A stretch of 8,315 nucleotides of DNA from positions 1 through 8,315 of the forward strand of contig JBFGCA010000156.1 of assembly GCA_041567315.1 (NCBI GenBank), in the 5' to 3' direction. This stretch comes from JBFGCA01 sp041567315 (GTDB lineage: Bacteria > Acidobacteriota > Thermoanaerobaculia > Multivoradales > JAHEKO01). Positions 5,560 to 8,315 of the stretch are shown here, in pieces; position 1 is the stretch's first letter, and the number at the start of each line of letters is the position of its first letter. The notes beneath the pieces were generated by a model. The model was not told the DNA's origin and did not search any database. It worked only from the letters and a program-made list of their open reading frames with translations. The position numbers and the translations under genes are program-made.

Positions 5560-8315
5560 CTACCGGAACAGCTTGAGGAAGGCGAGGAAGACGGAGAAGC
5601 CGTCGTCGGGGCCGGCGAGGGCGACGCCGAGGTCGACGTTGACGACGGTGCGCCAGGGGCCGATGACGGTGCCGACGACGCCGGCGCCGGCCAGCAGCTC
5701 GTCTTCGAGGCCGCTGGCGCGGTCGGTGGCCCAGGCGGCGTCGCCGACGAGATCCAGCCGGAACAGGTCGCCGACGTCGAAGCCGTAGGAGAGGTGGGTG
5801 GCCCAGGCCTCCTCGGCCCGCACCTTGTCGCTCTGGTAGCCGTGGACGCGGACGTCGCTGAAGAAGCCGAACTCGTACTTCGAGAAGCGGTCGAGCCGCG
5901 AGCCGTCGACGTACTCGATCTCGGCCCCCACCTTGCGGAACTTCTTCAGGTGCCAGACCTTGCCGAAGCCGGCGCCCCACTGCAGGTAGCTGTCGTCGTC
6001 GGGGTCGAAGTCGGGGTTGCCGGGTAGCCCCCACGGGTCCCAGTCGCTGCGCAGGTTGTAGGCGCCGCGGGCGCGCAGCCGGTATCCGGAGCGGTTGTAG
6101 CGGGCGGTCAGCGACAGCTCGTGGTTGAGGTGGTCGGCGGGGACGACGAACTCCTCGGCGGTGTCGTCGGCGCGGTCGAAGTCGACCCAGCCCAGCTCGT
6201 ACTGCAGCTCCAGCTTGACGAACTGCCCCAGCGGCCGGCCGAGCTTGAAGTCGACGTTGGGCCGCCGTACCTCGACCTCCTCGGCGTCGACCTCGAGGCC
6301 GTCGCGGAACACCTGGTCGGTGCCGGCCAGGGCCAGCGCGAAGACGTCGAGGCCGGCGTCGAACTTCGAGCCCAGGAAGTGGGGATCGGTCACCGCCACG
6401 TTGAACAGCGGGCCGGCGAAGAAGACGTTGGCCTGGGTGCCGGTGCCCTTGAGATCGAACCACAGCCAGTTGAAGCCCACCAGCGGGATGGGGAAGTCCT
6501 GCGACTCGTCGTAGAAGGTGCCGCCGACCAGGAAGCGGCGGCTGCGGTCGATCTCCTCCTGGACGACGCGCTCGCCGGTCTCCTCGTCCTTGACCAGATA
6601 GCGCAGGCCGCGCTCGGTGTCGCGCAGCATGGTGGCGTCCGAGGCCAGCAGCTCCTGCCGCCGGGACTCGAAGTCCTCGGGGTTGATCATGACCTCGCTG
6701 ACCGCCACCTCGCGCTCGACCACGGTGGTGGCCGACAGCACCGACCAGATCTGCTGGCCGACCAGCCGCACCGGCAGGAAGAAGCTCGCCGGCTCCCAGG
6801 CCGCCGGCTGTCCGGCCGCGTCCAGCGGCGCGAAGGTCAGGGTCTCCTCATTGGAGATCACCTCGCCGCCCAGCCCGAGCTGGACGGCCCGGGTGCGCAC
6901 CCGGGCGTAGATCTGGCGGTCCACCCACACGGTTCCCTGGTAGAGCGTCCGCCCCGGCTCCACCGCCACCGCCGGCTCGAAGTCGACCACCCAGCAGTCG
7001 CGCCCCTCGACCTCGGCGGTGCCGCGCAGCCGGTAGCGGTACTCGCGCCCGAAGGTGATCTCGGCCGGCAGCGCCGCCGCCTTCTCGGGCTGGATGAGCG
7101 GGATCTCGGGGATCCGCTTGCCGCGCCAGCGGACGCCGTTGACCAGGAAGTCCCGCCACACCCAGTCGAAGCCGTCGCCCTGGCGGAAGAAGAAGTCGCC
7201 GCGGAAGGTGATCTCCAGCGACTGCGCGCCGGTGCCGAGCTGGAAGCGCAGGTGCGAGGTGTTGATCGCGCGATAGGTCCGGAGGCGGCGGCGCTGGGCG
7301 TCCTCGAAGGCCTGCAGCCGGCGCAGCACCTCCTCGACCGGCATCTGCCGCTCGTCGAGCACCGTCAGCTCCTCCTCGAGCCCCTCGATGCCCTCGATCT
7401 CCTCGGCGGTCAGCCGCTCGAGCCGCAGCACCAGGAGCGGCCCGGGGTCGGCGACCGTGAGCTCCAGCCCGCGCGGCGTCCGGCGGGTGCCGTAGAGGTC
7501 GAACGTCTCGCCGGTCGTCGGGTCGACCCGCGCCGGCCGCTTGAGCTGCGAGTCCGAGAAGACCACCACCACCTCGTCGGCCGGCGCCGCCGGCCGCACC
7601 ACCACCCTGAGTCCCAGGTCCTCGCCGCGGACGAAGCTCCAGGCCTCGAGCTCGCCCCCGGGCACCCCGCCCGGGGTGGAGTAGGGGTCGTAGGCCAGGT
7701 CGCCCTGGAACTCCCGCGCCAGCAGCTTGAGCGGCCCCAGGTCGGTGGCCGCCGGGTCGGCGACCTCGAAGAAGGTCAGCGCGGCGCCCGCCTCGGCCAG
7801 CCGCGCGGCCTCGGCCAGGACGTCGCTCGCCGGCGCCGGGAAGGGCAGCGCGTCCACCACCACCGGCTTGCCCGGATCCAGCCGCGCCAGGAGGTCCATG
7901 GCCCGGCGCAGCTCGCCGGCCGGCGCCGGCTCGAGCGCGACGCCGTCCAGGTAGGCGGCCACTTCCTCGGCGTAGAGCGCCTCGATGAAGCTCGCCGTGG
8001 CCACCGCGCCGGGCGTCTCGGACGGCGGCGCCTCGAGCGCCGCTCCCTGGGCCGCCGCCGGCGTCGCCTCGGCGGGTGCGCCGCTCTCGGCCGTTAACTC
8101 GATCGCCCTCTCGATGAAGGCGTCGCGCGGCAGGGCCTGCGAGATCATCCGCGCCTCGGGCTGGGCGCCGGCCACGGCCGCGGTGGCGCGTTTCAGCAGA
8201 AACGCGTAGTCGGCCGCGGTCACCGCCCCCGCCGCCGGCTCCCAGAGGATCTGGAAGTGGGCTCGCTCGCCCGCCCCCGCCGCCAGCGAGCTGGCCGCCG
8301 CCAGCTCGGCCTCCA
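5560..8315 (-). CDS. Large putative outer-membrane protein, LolA-like region plus beta-barrel (5' partial)
   Basis: The frame is open from the TAG at 5560 through the window's right edge, giving at least 917 residues; a GTG at 8223 exists but the frame continues sensibly above it (HFQILWEP), so the true start is outside. From the N-terminal side: an Ala-rich linker (about 8080-8000), then an alpha/beta domain (about 7950-7430) with KPVVVDALPFPAP and EVVVVFSDSQLKRP. Next are an acidic and then basic helical stretch (about 7430-7290), and a beta-rich region (about 7290-6860: LRFQLGTGAQSLEITFRGDF, then REYRYRLRGTAEVEGRDCWV) resembling LolA/LppX-type lipoprotein-binding folds. The final 300 residues (about 6470-5563) alternate polar and hydrophobic positions with many aromatic and acidic residues and end FLAFLKLFR, consistent with an outer-membrane barrel. 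No signal peptide can be seen because the N-terminus is missing. I do not recognise a named family; transport or surface function is inference. Confidence 0.72.
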   Translation of the reverse strand, partial: EAELAAASSLAAGAGERAHFQILWEPAAGAVTAADYAFLLKRATAAVAGAQPEARMISQALPRDAFIERAIELTAESGAPAEATPAAAQGAALEAPPSETPGAVATASFIEALYAEEVAAYLDGVALEPAPAGELRRAMDLLARLDPGKPVVVDALPFPAPASDVLAEAARLAEAGAALTFFEVADPAATDLGPLKLLAREFQGDLAYDPYSTPGGVPGGELEAWSFVRGEDLGLRVVVRPAAPADEVVVVFSDSQLKRPARVDPTTGETFDLYGTRRTPRGLELTVADPGPLLVLRLERLTAEEIEGIEGLEEELTVLDERQMPVEEVLRRLQAFEDAQRRRLRTYRAINTSHLRFQLGTGAQSLEITFRGDFFFRQGDGFDWVWRDFLVNGVRWRGKRIPEIPLIQPEKAAALPAEITFGREYRYRLRGTAEVEGRDCWVVDFEPAVAVEPGRTLYQGTVWVDRQIYARVRTRAVQLGLGGEVISNEETLTFAPLDAAGQPAAWEPASFFLPVRLVGQQIWSVLSATTVVEREVAVSEVMINPEDFESRRQELLASDATMLRDTERGLRYLVKDEETGERVVQEEIDRSRRFLVGGTFYDESQDFPIPLVGFNWLWFDLKGTGTQANVFFAGPLFNVAVTDPHFLGSKFDAGLDVFALALAGTDQVFRDGLEVDAEEVEVRRPNVDFKLGRPLGQFVKLELQYELGWVDFDRADDTAEEFVVPADHLNHELSLTARYNRSGYRLRARGAYNLRSDWDPWGLPGNPDFDPDDDSYLQWGAGFGKVWHLKKFRKVGAEIEYVDGSRLDRFSKYEFGFFSDVRVHGYQSDKVRAEEAWATHLSYGFDVGDLFRLDLVGDAAWATDRASGLEDELLAGAGVVGTVIGPWRTVVNVDLGVALAGPDDGFSVFLAFLKLFR

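Noticed and set aside
6121..8097. Long open frame on the plus strand opposite the large envelope gene (658 codons)
   Set aside because: Its composition (Gly, Leu, Glu, Arg, His rich and repetitive) is typical of an antisense artefact, while the minus frame has consistent beta-strand patterning.
8221..8223. GTG as the start of the large minus-strand gene
   Set aside because: No ribosome site precedes it and the frame continues to the window edge with plausible protein sequence, so the gene is treated as 5' partial.

Overview
This GC-rich window (roughly 70% G+C by eye) looks like bacterial chromosome from a Gram-negative organism. The right-hand gene encodes what appears to be an outer-membrane beta-barrel protein, and the left-hand genes encode a ferredoxin-linked 2-oxoacid oxidoreductase. 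This mix would fit an Acidobacteriota-like or similar deep-branching lineage, but that placement is an impression and no marker gene is present to settle it.

Left block (37-4242, + strand): korA and korB encode the alpha subunit and a fused beta-gamma subunit of a 2-oxoacid:ferredoxin oxidoreductase, and their GTGA stop/start overlap implies translational coupling. A 99-bp gap containing a perfect 16-nt palindrome and an 8-bp stem-loop leads into asnA (aspartate-ammonia ligase). An OsmC/Ohr-family thiol peroxidase-like gene starts 10 nt after the asnA stop. The four genes could be one transcription unit: 2-oxoacid and reductant metabolism, ammonia assimilation into asparagine, and redox protection.

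Middle block (4258-4724, - strand): a hot-dog-fold hydroxyacyl-ACP dehydratase gene (FabZ-like) converges on the OsmC gene. Its reading frame is broken by one missing base in the middle of the active-site motif, exactly behind a GGGTTTC heptamer. It is either a recent pseudogene, a sequencing error, or, less likely, a programmed -1 frameshift.

Right-middle block (4774-5530, + strand): a VapBC toxin-antitoxin module with an AbrB-type antitoxin and a PIN-domain toxin, the two genes overlapping by 4 nt (TTGA). A relatively AT-rich patch carries a good promoter (TTGATT-17-TAGAAT) overlapped by an 11-bp-arm perfect inverted repeat that includes the antitoxin start codon. The predicted transcript would start at or next to the ATG, so the mRNA would be leaderless.

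Right block (5560 to the window edge, - strand): a large partial gene (at least 917 residues visible, N-terminus outside) with an alpha/beta domain, a LolA-like beta-rich middle region and a C-terminal beta-barrel-like region. It converges on vapC with a 29-bp gap. No stretch over 300 bases lacks a gene. No tRNA, rRNA, CRISPR array or insertion sequence was recognised.
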